NCBI GenBank assembly: GCA_049287565.1
Contig: JBAQGA010000181.1
Location: 1 to 25,496 of the forward strand
DNA from: UBA8522 sp049287565
Lineage (GTDB): Bacteria > Acidobacteriota > Aminicenantia > Aminicenantales > UBA8522
Direction of reading: 5' to 3'
DNA: 25,496 bases
Shown here: positions 1 through 6,398 of the stretch, one piece after another
How positions within the stretch are numbered: position 1 is the stretch's first letter
Layout of the letters: each line of letters begins with the position of its first letter
Made by a program: the position numbers and the translations under genes
Notes under the pieces: generated by a model
Told to the model about the DNA's origin: nothing
The model's input: only the letters and a program-made list of their open reading frames with translations
Database searches by the model: none

Positions 1-5
1 GATAA

Positions 6-23
6 TGTAGCACTATTGCTACA
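6..23. repeat. short perfect palindrome upstream of the first gene
   Basis: A 7-bp perfect inverted repeat, TGTAGCA then CTAT then TGCTACA, lies about 70 bp upstream of the first promoter. No T-tract follows on either side, so it does not look like a terminator. It could be an operator or the end of an upstream feature outside the window. Nothing else is seen in positions 1-96. Confidence 0.35.
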
Positions 24-96
24 CTAACAGAGATCTGCCCTCCTGTCAAGCCCCTTAACCCATTTCTATGACGTAGGCCCGACCAAGCCGATATGA

Positions 97-126
97 TTGA
101 CAGCAGGTAATTTCCGACGATATAGT
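97..126 (+). promoter_or_regulatory. sigma70-type promoter of the kinase-like gene
   Basis: TTGACA (97-102) and TATAGT (121-126) are separated by 18 nt. The predicted transcript begins near 133, just before the ribosome binding site GGAGGG at 136-141. Confidence 0.75.
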
Positions 127-145
127 ATGTTTACCGGAGGGAGCG

Positions 146-1006
146 ATGCTCACGAATGATTCTCCAGGAAAAATAATCGCCGCTCTTGGGTGCATTGGAG
201 GATCCTCGATGCTCGCCGCCGGAATGCTGATTCTGCTGATTCCCATCTGGCTCTCCGGAAGCCGGCAGTCCACGCTCCTTTCCAAAGAGGATGTGCGTCA
301 CTTCCTCCTCACCGCGGAGATCATCAAGAGCGAAGAGATCGGGAAAGGCCTGACCCATCCCTGGCGGTTGACGCTGACGGACGGCAACCTGACCCACGAC
401 GCCTCCTTCAAAGACGTCGACATCCGGACTCTGGAGGCCGGTTTCGCCGGCGGCGGCCGGGAGCTGAACTTCAGCGACTCCTACCATTACAACATCGCCG
501 CTTATGAGCTGGCTTGCCTGCTCGGTATCGATGACATGGTCCCGGTCGCCGTGGAAAGAAAATGGCAGGGGAAGAAGGGCTCATTGAGCTGGTGGGTCGA
601 CGTCAAGATGGACGAAGAGGAGCGATTGAAAAAGGGCATCTTGCCTCCCGACACGCGCGCCTGGAACCGGCAGATGTACAAGGTCCGCCTCTTCTCCCAG
701 CTCGTCTTTGATACAGACCGAAACGTTCAGAACATCCTGATCTCGGAAGACTGGAAGATCTGGATGATCGATTTTTCGCGGGCTTTCCGGACCATCCGCC
801 AACTTCAAGAGGAGAAGGAGCTGCTCAAGTGCGAGCGAACCCTTCTTGATAGACTCCACGAGCTGGTTCGTGATGATGTCGCGCGCGCAGTCGGCGATCA
901 TCTAACCAAATGGGAGATCGATGCCCTGATGTCCCGCCGAGACCTGATCGTCTCCCACTTCGGCAAGCTGATCGCGAAAAACGGCGAATCCCAGGTCCTT
1001 TATTAA
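146..1006 (+). CDS. membrane-anchored PI3/4-kinase/HipA-like kinase-fold protein
   Basis: This is a 286-aa protein whose start is fixed by GGAGGG 4-5 nt upstream and a strong promoter. Residues about 10-36 form one hydrophobic helix, with no clear cleavage site, so it looks like a signal anchor. The rest resembles an atypical kinase domain of the PI3/4-kinase, HipA or Fam20 type. A candidate ATP-binding lysine sits in the FKD stretch (K89) and a helix glutamate at about E121. A catalytic-loop-like DTDRNVQN motif spans about 189-196, and IDFS with a possible metal-binding D209 follows. Q195 stands where many relatives have G, so activity is not certain. The substrate is unknown, and lipid, protein or small-molecule kinase are all open. 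It stands alone and ends 8 nt before the convergent jag stop codon. Confidence is good for the fold class and low for function. Confidence 0.6.
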   Translation: MLTNDSPGKIIAALGCIGGSSMLAAGMLILLIPIWLSGSRQSTLLSKEDVRHFLLTAEIIKSEEIGKGLTHPWRLTLTDGNLTHDASFKDVDIRTLEAGFAGGGRELNFSDSYHYNIAAYELACLLGIDDMVPVAVERKWQGKKGSLSWWVDVKMDEEERLKKGILPPDTRAWNRQMYKVRLFSQLVFDTDRNVQNILISEDWKIWMIDFSRAFRTIRQLQEEKELLKCERTLLDRLHELVRDDVARAVGDHLTKWEIDALMSRRDLIVSHFGKLIAKNGESQVLY

Positions 1007-1023
1007 GCCTTAGCTCAAGGCTT
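1005..1023. terminator. hairpin between convergent genes
   Basis: AAGCCTT and AAGGCTT form a 7-bp stem around a 5-nt loop. The stem spans the stop codon regions of both convergent genes. Neither strand shows a good T-tract after it, so a role as a bidirectional terminator is only possible. Confidence 0.35.
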
Positions 1024-1638
1024 TCCGATGGGGAAGACCTTGACCCTTTTCAAGAAGCCTTCGCCGACGCTTTCACTGGTGATCCCGGGAACTTGGTTCA
1101 CGGCGATATGGACGATCCTCCGCTCGTACGGGTTCATCAGGTCGAGGACCTCGTTTCTCCCGGTGTCGCTGACCTGACGGGCGACCTCCTGGGCATACTC
1201 GCGCAGCCTCTTTTCCTTTCTCCGCCTGTAGAATTCGCAATCTACCTGGACCTTATGGGGAGAGACCTTGTTGAGGACGTGCTGGAAAGCCAGGAGCAGG
1301 GAGCCGTCCTTGCGCAGGAGCAGGTTCTTGTCCTCGCCCTCGAAGATCACATAGATGGTTTCGTTCTTCTTCTTGACCTGGTACCCCAGCTCCAGAGGAA
1401 AATGGGGGAGGAGAGCGTCCAGAAACTGAGTGACCGGATTCGTGTCCAACTCCTTTTTGGGCCAGGCCCGAATTACGATCTCCTTGCCCCTTATCCCAAA
1501 GAGCTTGGTCTTCTCGGTGACGATCTCATAGGCGAACTTCTCCCGGGGAATCTTGAGAACATGCTCGGCGTGCCCCAGGGCTTCGTCTAGGTTCTTTCCC
1601 TTGAATTCCGGCAGCGGTTCATTTTTTTCGTTTTCCAT
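1015..1638 (-). CDS. jag: Jag/KhpB RNA-binding protein (Jag-N, KH, R3H)
   Basis: This 207-aa homologue of the SpoIIIJ-associated protein Jag (KhpB/EloR) has the expected order. A Jag-N domain covers residues 1-50 (FKGKNLDEAL...; LFGIRGKEI), a KH-type domain about 65-140, and an R3H domain the C-terminus with the signature MNPYERRIVHIAV. The family binds RNA together with KhpA and affects cell elongation and division in Firmicutes; its role elsewhere is less clear. The gene is last in rpmH-rnpA-yidD-yidC-jag, and its start lies 20 nt inside the 3' end of yidC, suggesting translational coupling. The mnmE gene that often follows is absent, replaced by a convergent unrelated gene. Confidence 0.93.
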   Translation of the reverse strand: MENEKNEPLPEFKGKNLDEALGHAEHVLKIPREKFAYEIVTEKTKLFGIRGKEIVIRAWPKKELDTNPVTQFLDALLPHFPLELGYQVKKKNETIYVIFEGEDKNLLLRKDGSLLLAFQHVLNKVSPHKVQVDCEFYRRRKEKRLREYAQEVARQVSDTGRNEVLDLMNPYERRIVHIAVNQVPGITSESVGEGFLKRVKVFPIGKP

Positions 1639-3259
1639 GGGACTCTCTCTTTTTCTTGGCCATCATCCGGTTCATGATGTACTGCTGACCGATCTGCAGG
1701 ACGTTATTGGTCAACCAGTAGAGGACCAGCCCGCTCTGGAAATTCATGAAAAAGATGGTCATAACGACCGGCATGATGAGCATCATTTTCGCCTGGGAGG
1801 GATCGGCCGAGGTCGGCGTCATCTTCTGGCTGATGAACTGGGTGGCCCCCATCAGGATGGGGGTCACGTAATAAGGATCGTGCACGGACAGGTCCTTGAT
1901 CCAGAGGATGAACGGGCTGTGCCGGAACTCGACGGCGACGACCAGCATCCGGAAAAATCCCCAGAAAATCGGGATTTGGACCAGGATAGGCAGGCATCCT
2001 CCGGCCGGGTTGATGCCGTGCTCTTTGTAGAGCTTCATCATCTCCTCGTTCATCTGGCGGCGCTGGTTGATATCCTGCTTGGCTTTCTTGTACCTGGCCC
2101 GCAGAGCCTTGATCTTCGGCTGGAGCTCCTGCATCTTGGACATCGACTTGGTGCTGCTGTAGGTCAACGGGAAAAAGATGACCTTGATGAGGAAGGTCAG
2201 GATGATGATGGAGAAACCCCAGTTTGGGATGGCCTTGTGAATGGATTTGATCGAGATGAGGAGGATCTCGGCGATCGCCCCGAAGAAGCCGAAGTTGATG
2301 AGTTTTTTGGACTCGTGTCCAAAAGCCCGCAGCCGGTCGAACTCCTTAGGACCGATATAGGCTTTCTGGGGGACGCTCACGGAAATGTAGAAGTCCGCGC
2401 CCGTCTCGTCCCGGGCCTCCCTGAGAAACAGGGCGGTGCCCTGCTGCGGCGGCGTAATGAAGAGGGCGGTCATGTAGTTGTCCTCGAAAGCCGCCCAGTT
2501 GGCAAAGTTGAAAGCGCTGGCCTCGGGCTTGTACTTTCTTTCGTTGATCCGGTAGACCCGGCCCGCCGCCAGGACGGCCAGTCCGCTCCCGCCGCCGAAC
2601 TGCTGCCTTCTCGAGGTGATGACCGGGTCGCCGATCCCCGGACCCCAGATGATCCGCGGCTCGACCTCGCGGCCGTCCTTCCAGACGCTGATCCGGACAT
2701 CGAAGTGGTATGTTCCGCCGGCGAAAACGAAGAGCTTTTCTATTTTTACATTATTCCCATCGGAATAATAGAATTTAATCTCTCCCGTCTCGCCGTCTCT
2801 GAGGGAGAGCCGGGAGACCGACGGGACGAACAGGCCGCTGTTGGCCGCTCTGTCCAACTCGGCATCCTCGGTATCGAGGAAAAAAGGGTATCTTCCGACC
2901 TCCTTCGCCCGCCGGGAGACAAGTTCCAGCCATTCTTTTTGTTCGTCCAGATGTTCCTTCAGCTTCCAGCTCCGGAGCGATGCTCCCCGGTTGCTCCAGA
3001 CGGCCTGGTAGAGCGAGGTTTCGACCACCACCTGCTTCTCCGCCTCGGCCTTGGCCTCCTCAAGGAGAGGAGCCGGGATCGGAGGGGCTTCCGGCTGGGG
3101 TTCCTCGACGGCAGGAAGAGTCGCCGGTTCGGCCGTCTGAGCCGGAATTTCGGTTTGGACCTGGGGCTCGGCCTGAGGCTTTTTCTTCATGAAAATCATC
3201 TGATAGAGCGCCAGGACCAGAAAAGAGAGGACGATAGCCAGGATCAGTCTTTTTTCCAT
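1619..3259 (-). CDS. yidC: membrane protein insertase YidC
   Basis: This 546-aa YidC/Oxa1 insertase places proteins in the inner membrane, alone or with SecYEG. An N-terminal transmembrane helix (residues about 4-23) is followed by a proline-rich linker and a large periplasmic P1 domain to about residue 320. The conserved five-helix core follows, with landmarks FFPLTYSSTKSMSKM, LQPKIKALRARYKK, GCLPILVQIPIF and the C-terminal NFQSGLVLYWLTNN. In the core groove the residue aligned by eye with E. coli R366 is lysine (LIKVIFFPL), a common alternative. The long P1 domain is the Gram-negative form. The start follows AGAGGT and lies 12 nt after the yidD stop. The basic tail (KKKRESHGKRKK) overlaps the start of jag and is typical for ribosome contact. 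Confidence 0.97.
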   Translation of the reverse strand: MEKRLILAIVLSFLVLALYQMIFMKKKPQAEPQVQTEIPAQTAEPATLPAVEEPQPEAPPIPAPLLEEAKAEAEKQVVVETSLYQAVWSNRGASLRSWKLKEHLDEQKEWLELVSRRAKEVGRYPFFLDTEDAELDRAANSGLFVPSVSRLSLRDGETGEIKFYYSDGNNVKIEKLFVFAGGTYHFDVRISVWKDGREVEPRIIWGPGIGDPVITSRRQQFGGGSGLAVLAAGRVYRINERKYKPEASAFNFANWAAFEDNYMTALFITPPQQGTALFLREARDETGADFYISVSVPQKAYIGPKEFDRLRAFGHESKKLINFGFFGAIAEILLISIKSIHKAIPNWGFSIIILTFLIKVIFFPLTYSSTKSMSKMQELQPKIKALRARYKKAKQDINQRRQMNEEMMKLYKEHGINPAGGCLPILVQIPIFWGFFRMLVVAVEFRHSPFILWIKDLSVHDPYYVTPILMGATQFISQKMTPTSADPSQAKMMLIMPVVMTIFFMNFQSGLVLYWLTNNVLQIGQQYIMNRMMAKKKRESHGKRKK

Positions 3260-3271
3260 TGCACAGACCTC

Positions 3272-3481
3272 TTAGGGAACAGTATCCACTCCGCCCGGAT
3301 GGAAAGGATGGCATTTCAGAAGCCTTCGGCCGCCGAGTGATATGCCCTTGGCCAACCCGTATTTTTCGATCGCCTCCCGCGTGTAGGCCGAGCAAGTCGG
3401 GTGAAACCGGCACTGCCCGCCCAGAACCGGCGAGATGACGAGCTGATAGAGTCGAATGGCCAGCAACGCCGCTTGTTTCAT
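3272..3481 (-). CDS. yidD: membrane protein insertion efficiency factor YidD
   Basis: This 69-aa YidD protein has the family core: a hydrophobic N-terminus (LLAIRLYQLVISPVLG), the cysteine signature CRFHPTCSAY, and LLKCHPFHPGG near the end. YidD is a small membrane-associated protein that assists YidC-dependent insertion. Its start codon overlaps the rnpA stop codon in an ATGA arrangement, so translation is probably coupled. It lies 12 nt before yidC. The length is normal for the family. Confidence 0.96.
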   Translation of the reverse strand: MKQAALLAIRLYQLVISPVLGGQCRFHPTCSAYTREAIEKYGLAKGISLGGRRLLKCHPFHPGGVDTVP

Positions 3482-3834
3482 CGCGCCCTCTTTTTCTCGA
3501 AGATTTTCCCGACGGCCTGGAGGTAGTTCTCCCTCAGCTCAGCCCAGGTGGCCTCCTTCATCGCCGCCGTGGCCACGATGAGGAGATCGACGGGATGCTC
3601 GAGCAAATCCTTATTCCTCCGGAACAGCTCTCTCATCCAGCGCTTGGCTCTATTCCGGGCGACGGCATTCCCGACCTTCCTGGAGGCGACAACGCCCACC
3701 CGAGAATATGTCAGAGCATTAGACAGGCCGATGAGGCTGAAATACTTGCTCTTGTATCGGTAACCTTTTTTATAGAGAACTAAAAAATCTTTCTTCTTTC
3801 TGACCCTCTCGCGAGGAGCAAGGCTTTCCGCCAT
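3478..3834 (-). CDS. rnpA: ribonuclease P protein component
   Basis: This 118-aa RnpA is the protein subunit of RNase P, which matures tRNA 5' ends. The signature VGVVASRKVGNAVARNRAKRWMRELFR, given here in parts as SRKVGNAVARNR and KRWMRELFR, is the RNR motif that binds the RNA subunit. The ATG at 3834 is preferred over an in-frame TTG one codon upstream, because it overlaps the rpmH stop codon as TGATG, a classical coupling arrangement. The order rpmH-rnpA-yidD-yidC is conserved across bacteria. Confidence 0.95.
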   Translation of the reverse strand: MAESLAPRERVRKKKDFLVLYKKGYRYKSKYFSLIGLSNALTYSRVGVVASRKVGNAVARNRAKRWMRELFRRNKDLLEHPVDLLIVATAAMKEATWAELRENYLQAVGKIFEKKRAR

Positions 3835-3968
3835 CAAACGGCAAGTCTTTTCCTGCCCTTCTGCCGTCGGCTCTTGATGACCTTCTGGCCGCCCTTGGAT
3901 TTCATCCGGACGCGAAAACCGTGGGTCTTCTTCCGCTTTCTGACATTGGGTCGGAACGTCGGTTTCAT
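3834..3968 (-). CDS. rpmH: 50S ribosomal protein L34
   Basis: This 44-aa protein reads MKPTFRPNVRKRKKTHGFR at its N-terminus and ends in KSRRQKGRKRLAV. It is L34 by sequence and by its place at the head of the rnpA cluster. The length matches the family. It is extremely basic, as expected for an rRNA-binding protein. No strong Shine-Dalgarno sequence is visible (only AGTGAG). The leader is predicted to be about 19 nt from the promoter at 3994-4022. The first gene of the divergent unit is carD and not dnaA, so this is not the frequently seen dnaA-rpmH origin arrangement. Confidence 0.96.
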   Translation of the reverse strand: MKPTFRPNVRKRKKTHGFRVRMKSKGGQKVIKSRRQKGRKRLAV

Positions 3969-3993
3969 GGTTTCAACTCACTTCAGGACAACA

Positions 3994-4022
3994 ATGTTAA
4001 TCGAGCCCGCTTCTTCTGTCAA
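3994..4022 (-). promoter_or_regulatory. sigma70-type promoter of rpmH operon
   Basis: Read on the minus strand, TTGACA (4022-4017) and TAACAT (3999-3994) are 17 nt apart. Transcription should start near 3987. The -35 element lies only 7 nt from the -35 element of the divergent carD promoter. Confidence 0.75.
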
Positions 4023-4029
4023 GATGAAG

Positions 4030-4058
4030 TTGACTCCCAGGGGGGATTCGGCTATAAT
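4030..4058 (+). promoter_or_regulatory. consensus sigma70 promoter giving leaderless carD mRNA
   Basis: TTGACT (4030-4035) and a perfect TATAAT (4053-4058) are separated by 17 nt. The ATG of carD is at 4066, only 7 nt after the -10 element, so transcription is expected to begin at or next to the A of the start codon. There is no ribosome binding site. Confidence 0.8.
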
Positions 4059-4065
4059 TAGCTTA

Positions 4066-4584
4066 ATGAACTCCTTCAAGATTGGGGATAGGATCATCTA
4101 TCCCAATCAGGGTCTCGCTATCATCGAAGACATCCAGGAAGAACTTCTTTACGGCGAAAAGTTCCAGATCTACCGGGTCCGCATTCTTTCCAACAATACG
4201 CTGGTGATGGTTCCCTCCGCCAACACCGAGGAGATCGGAATCCGCCGACCGATCGCTGAGGACTCGGTCGAGGACATCTTCAAATTCCTGAAGAAACACC
4301 GGGTGGCGGTGGGCACGGATTGGAAAGGGAGGTACAAGGAGCATGTCAGCCTGATGCGCTCGGGGACGATCTTCGACATGGCCTGCGTTCTGAAAAGCCT
4401 CTATTTTTTGAGCCTGACCAAGGCCCTCTCTTTCCGCGAGAAAAAGATGCTGGAAAAGGTCAAGGAGTTGTTCATCGCCGAGATCTCCGAAGTCTCCGAT
4501 TTCTCCCTGCGGGAGATCGAGCAGAGGCTCGCCGACACCCTGACCGTCTGCGCCAAGAGCCTCAAACAGAACGTCGAGATCTGA
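4066..4584 (+). CDS. carD: CarD/CdnL-family RNA polymerase-binding regulator
   Basis: This 172-aa CarD/CdnL-type protein has an N-terminal RNAP-interacting domain at residues 1-60 (FKIGDRIIYPNQGLAII, with VMVPSANTEEIGIR) and a helical DNA-binding domain at about 65-160. TDWKGRYKEH carries a tryptophan like the one that wedges into the -10 junction in mycobacterial CarD. The family binds the RNAP beta lobe and stabilises open complexes at rRNA and other housekeeping promoters. The open frame continues upstream, but the start is placed at 4066: the homologous region begins there and a perfect promoter sits immediately before it, implying a leaderless transcript. corC follows after 9 nt. Assigned by domain pattern with high confidence; the regulated genes are unknown. 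Confidence 0.9.
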   Translation: MNSFKIGDRIIYPNQGLAIIEDIQEELLYGEKFQIYRVRILSNNTLVMVPSANTEEIGIRRPIAEDSVEDIFKFLKKHRVAVGTDWKGRYKEHVSLMRSGTIFDMACVLKSLYFLSLTKALSFREKKMLEKVKELFIAEISEVSDFSLREIEQRLADTLTVCAKSLKQNVEI

Positions 4585-4593
4585 TCCGCTCCG

Positions 4594-5856
4594 ATGATAC
4601 CGACATCCATCCTGTTGTTCGTCGTCTTTCTGCTCTTGAGCGCCCTCTTCTCCTCCTCGGAAACGGCTCTCCTCTCCTGCAATCCCTACTCTCTCGACCT
4701 TCTCGAAAAGAAGGGTTCCCGGAGGGCCCGGCTGATCAAGCGCCTGCTCTTCCGGCTGGACAAGATGCTGGCCACGATTCTCATCGGGAACACCCTGGCC
4801 AACATCGCGGCCGCTTCGATCGCCACCCTGTTCTTCCTGAGCGTCATGCCGGACGACCGGAACAAGGCCGCCCTGCTGGCCACCCTGACCACCACCCTCA
4901 TCATCCTCATCTTAGCCGAAATGACCCCCAAGACGTTCGCCGCTTATTTTCCGATCAAGACATCGAAATTCATCGTCCACCCGCTCCGGCTATTCGTAAT
5001 CCTGTTCTATCCTCTCGTCAAGGTGCTAGCCTTTATCCCGCGCCTTCTCTTCGGCGCCTCCCCGGAAAGAGAAGGCGGCAAGTCGAGCGCCCTGAACGAA
5101 GAGGAGGTCAGGCTGGTCCTGACCAGGGGCATCAAGGGGATGTCATCTCTCCGCCGGCGGATGATCGGCGGAGTTCTGGACATCGGCGCCCGGCCGGTCA
5201 AGGAGATCATGATCCCCCGCCAGGAGCTCCGGGCCATCGAAATCGAGGCCCCTTTTGCTCAGATAGTGAAGACCATTCTGGCTACCGAGTATTCACGCCT
5301 GCCGGTCTATCGGGGCCGTTTGGACAACATCGAGGGCCTCATCCACACCAAGGATATTATCTCTTATCTTGTTGATAATAAAGCTTTTAAAATAACCGAC
5401 GTCCTGCGTGCGCCACTCTTCATTCCGGAGTCGGCCTCGATCGAAAAGGTTCTCGTCCAGATGCAGGAGAGGACCGTTCACCTGGCTTTCGTCGTCGATG
5501 AGTTCGGCACCCTGGAGGGGATCGTCACCCTGGAGGATATCATCGAGGAGATCGTCGGCGAGATCCAGGACGAATACGACGACAAGGCCGAAGAGTGGTT
5601 TCAGGCCGTGGAAAAGAACATCTTCCTCGTCAAAGGCAACGCCTCGATCAAAGAGCTCTGTCAGCGGCTGCCTCTTTGCCTCCCCCAAACGGGCGGATTC
5701 ACCACCCTGGCCGGGTTTCTCCTCTACCAATTCGGGAGGATCCCGCGTGAAAAAGACAGCCTGGAGTTCGAGGGGAACCGCTTCACCGTCGAGCGGCTGA
5801 ACAAGCGTCACGTCAGCCTGGTGCGCATCACCATTGGTCCCGGCCCCGCCGGGTGA
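4594..5856 (+). CDS. CorC/HlyC-family CNNM transporter-like membrane protein
   Basis: This 420-aa protein has the hemolysin C/CorC architecture. A DUF21/CNNM membrane domain (residues 1 to about 185, opening with LLFVVFLLLSALFSSSETALLS) comes first. A CBS pair follows (about 200-330; EIMIPRQELRAIE, EYSRLPVYRG, VDEFGTLEGIVTLEDIIEEIVGEI), then a CorC_HlyC domain at the C-terminus. CNNM/CorC proteins are linked to Mg2+ (and Co2+) efflux with nucleotide sensing by the CBS domains; the hemolysin name is historical. It starts 9 nt after carD and ends 4 nt before smpB, so the three probably form one operon. Family assignment is secure; the ion is inferred. Confidence 0.92.
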   Translation: MIPTSILLFVVFLLLSALFSSSETALLSCNPYSLDLLEKKGSRRARLIKRLLFRLDKMLATILIGNTLANIAAASIATLFFLSVMPDDRNKAALLATLTTTLIILILAEMTPKTFAAYFPIKTSKFIVHPLRLFVILFYPLVKVLAFIPRLLFGASPEREGGKSSALNEEEVRLVLTRGIKGMSSLRRRMIGGVLDIGARPVKEIMIPRQELRAIEIEAPFAQIVKTILATEYSRLPVYRGRLDNIEGLIHTKDIISYLVDNKAFKITDVLRAPLFIPESASIEKVLVQMQERTVHLAFVVDEFGTLEGIVTLEDIIEEIVGEIQDEYDDKAEEWFQAVEKNIFLVKGNASIKELCQRLPLCLPQTGGFTTLAGFLLYQFGRIPREKDSLEFEGNRFTVERLNKRHVSLVRITIGPGPAG

Positions 5857-5860
5857 GCCC

Positions 5861-6313
5861 ATGAAGATCGTCTCTTCGAACAAGAAGGCCTACCACAACT
5901 ACGAGATCATCGAGAGCTTGGAGGCGGGTATCGCCTTGCTGGGTAGCGAGGTGAAGTCCATCCGGGAGGGCCGGGTCAGCCTGAAGGACAGCTATGCCGA
6001 AATCCGCAACGGCGAGGTCTTCCTTCTCCACATGAATATCAGCCCCTACGAGCAGGCCAACATCTTCAACCACGATCCTCTCCGAGAGAAAAAACTCCTC
6101 CTCCACCGCCAGCAGATCAAGCGTCTCATCGGCAAGATCCGGGAAAAAAGTTATACCCTCGTGCCGACCAAGGTGATGTTCAACGAGGAGGGGAGGGTCA
6201 AGGTCGAGATCTCCCTGGCCAAGGGCAAAAGGACCTACGAAAAAAGGCGGGCCATCAAAGAACGGGAACTCGACCGCGAGATGCGGGCCGAGCTGAAGAA
6301 GCGGTTGCGCTGA
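5861..6313 (+). CDS. smpB: SsrA-binding protein SmpB
   Basis: This 150-aa SmpB forms the complex with tmRNA that rescues stalled ribosomes. The family pattern is clear: NKKAYHNYEI, then GIALLGSEVKSIREGRVSLKDSYAEI, then the lysine-rich C-terminal tail (KRTYEKRRAIKERELDREM) that enters the empty mRNA channel. The start at 5861 gives the normal length; an upstream in-frame extension inside corC is not homologous. It is the last gene of the carD-corC-smpB unit. No tmRNA gene (ssrA) is seen nearby. Confidence 0.96.
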   Translation: MKIVSSNKKAYHNYEIIESLEAGIALLGSEVKSIREGRVSLKDSYAEIRNGEVFLLHMNISPYEQANIFNHDPLREKKLLLHRQQIKRLIGKIREKSYTLVPTKVMFNEEGRVKVEISLAKGKRTYEKRRAIKERELDREMRAELKKRLR

Positions 6314-6316
6314 GGA

Positions 6317-6332
6317 GGAGCGGTTCCGCTCC
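6317..6332 (+). terminator. hairpin after smpB
   Basis: GGAGCGG, TT, CCGCTCC forms a compact 6-7 bp GC-rich hairpin 3 nt after the smpB stop. No T-tract follows, so an intrinsic terminator is doubtful; it could act as an mRNA 3' stabiliser. Confidence 0.35.
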
Positions 6333-6358
6333 ACGATACCCACCCAAATCAGGCCCTA

Positions 6359-6388
6359 TTGACACTTATCTCCGAACGCTGATATATA
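6359..6388 (+). promoter_or_regulatory. sigma70-type promoter of the symporter gene, very short leader
   Basis: TTGACA (6359-6364) and TATATA (6383-6388) are 18 nt apart. The start codon at 6399 is only 10 nt after the -10 element and has no Shine-Dalgarno sequence, so the leader should be about 0-5 nt. Confidence 0.65.
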
Positions 6389-6398
6389 AAGCATCCCC

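Noticed and set aside
1553..3340. Long plus-strand open frame (595 codons) opposite yidC and jag
   Set aside because: It is antisense to two well-recognised genes, has low-complexity arginine, aspartate and leucine composition, and no recognisable domain. It is a shadow of high GC content.
3834..4066. Chromosomal replication origin next to rpmH
   Set aside because: rpmH often adjoins dnaA and oriC, but no dnaA gene, no TTATCCACA-type box cluster and no AT-rich unwinding region is seen. The gap is filled by two divergent promoters.
6314..6398. tmRNA gene next to smpB
   Set aside because: The interval is only 85 nt and holds a small hairpin and the symporter promoter. No tRNA-like ends or ANDYALAA-type tag codons are present.
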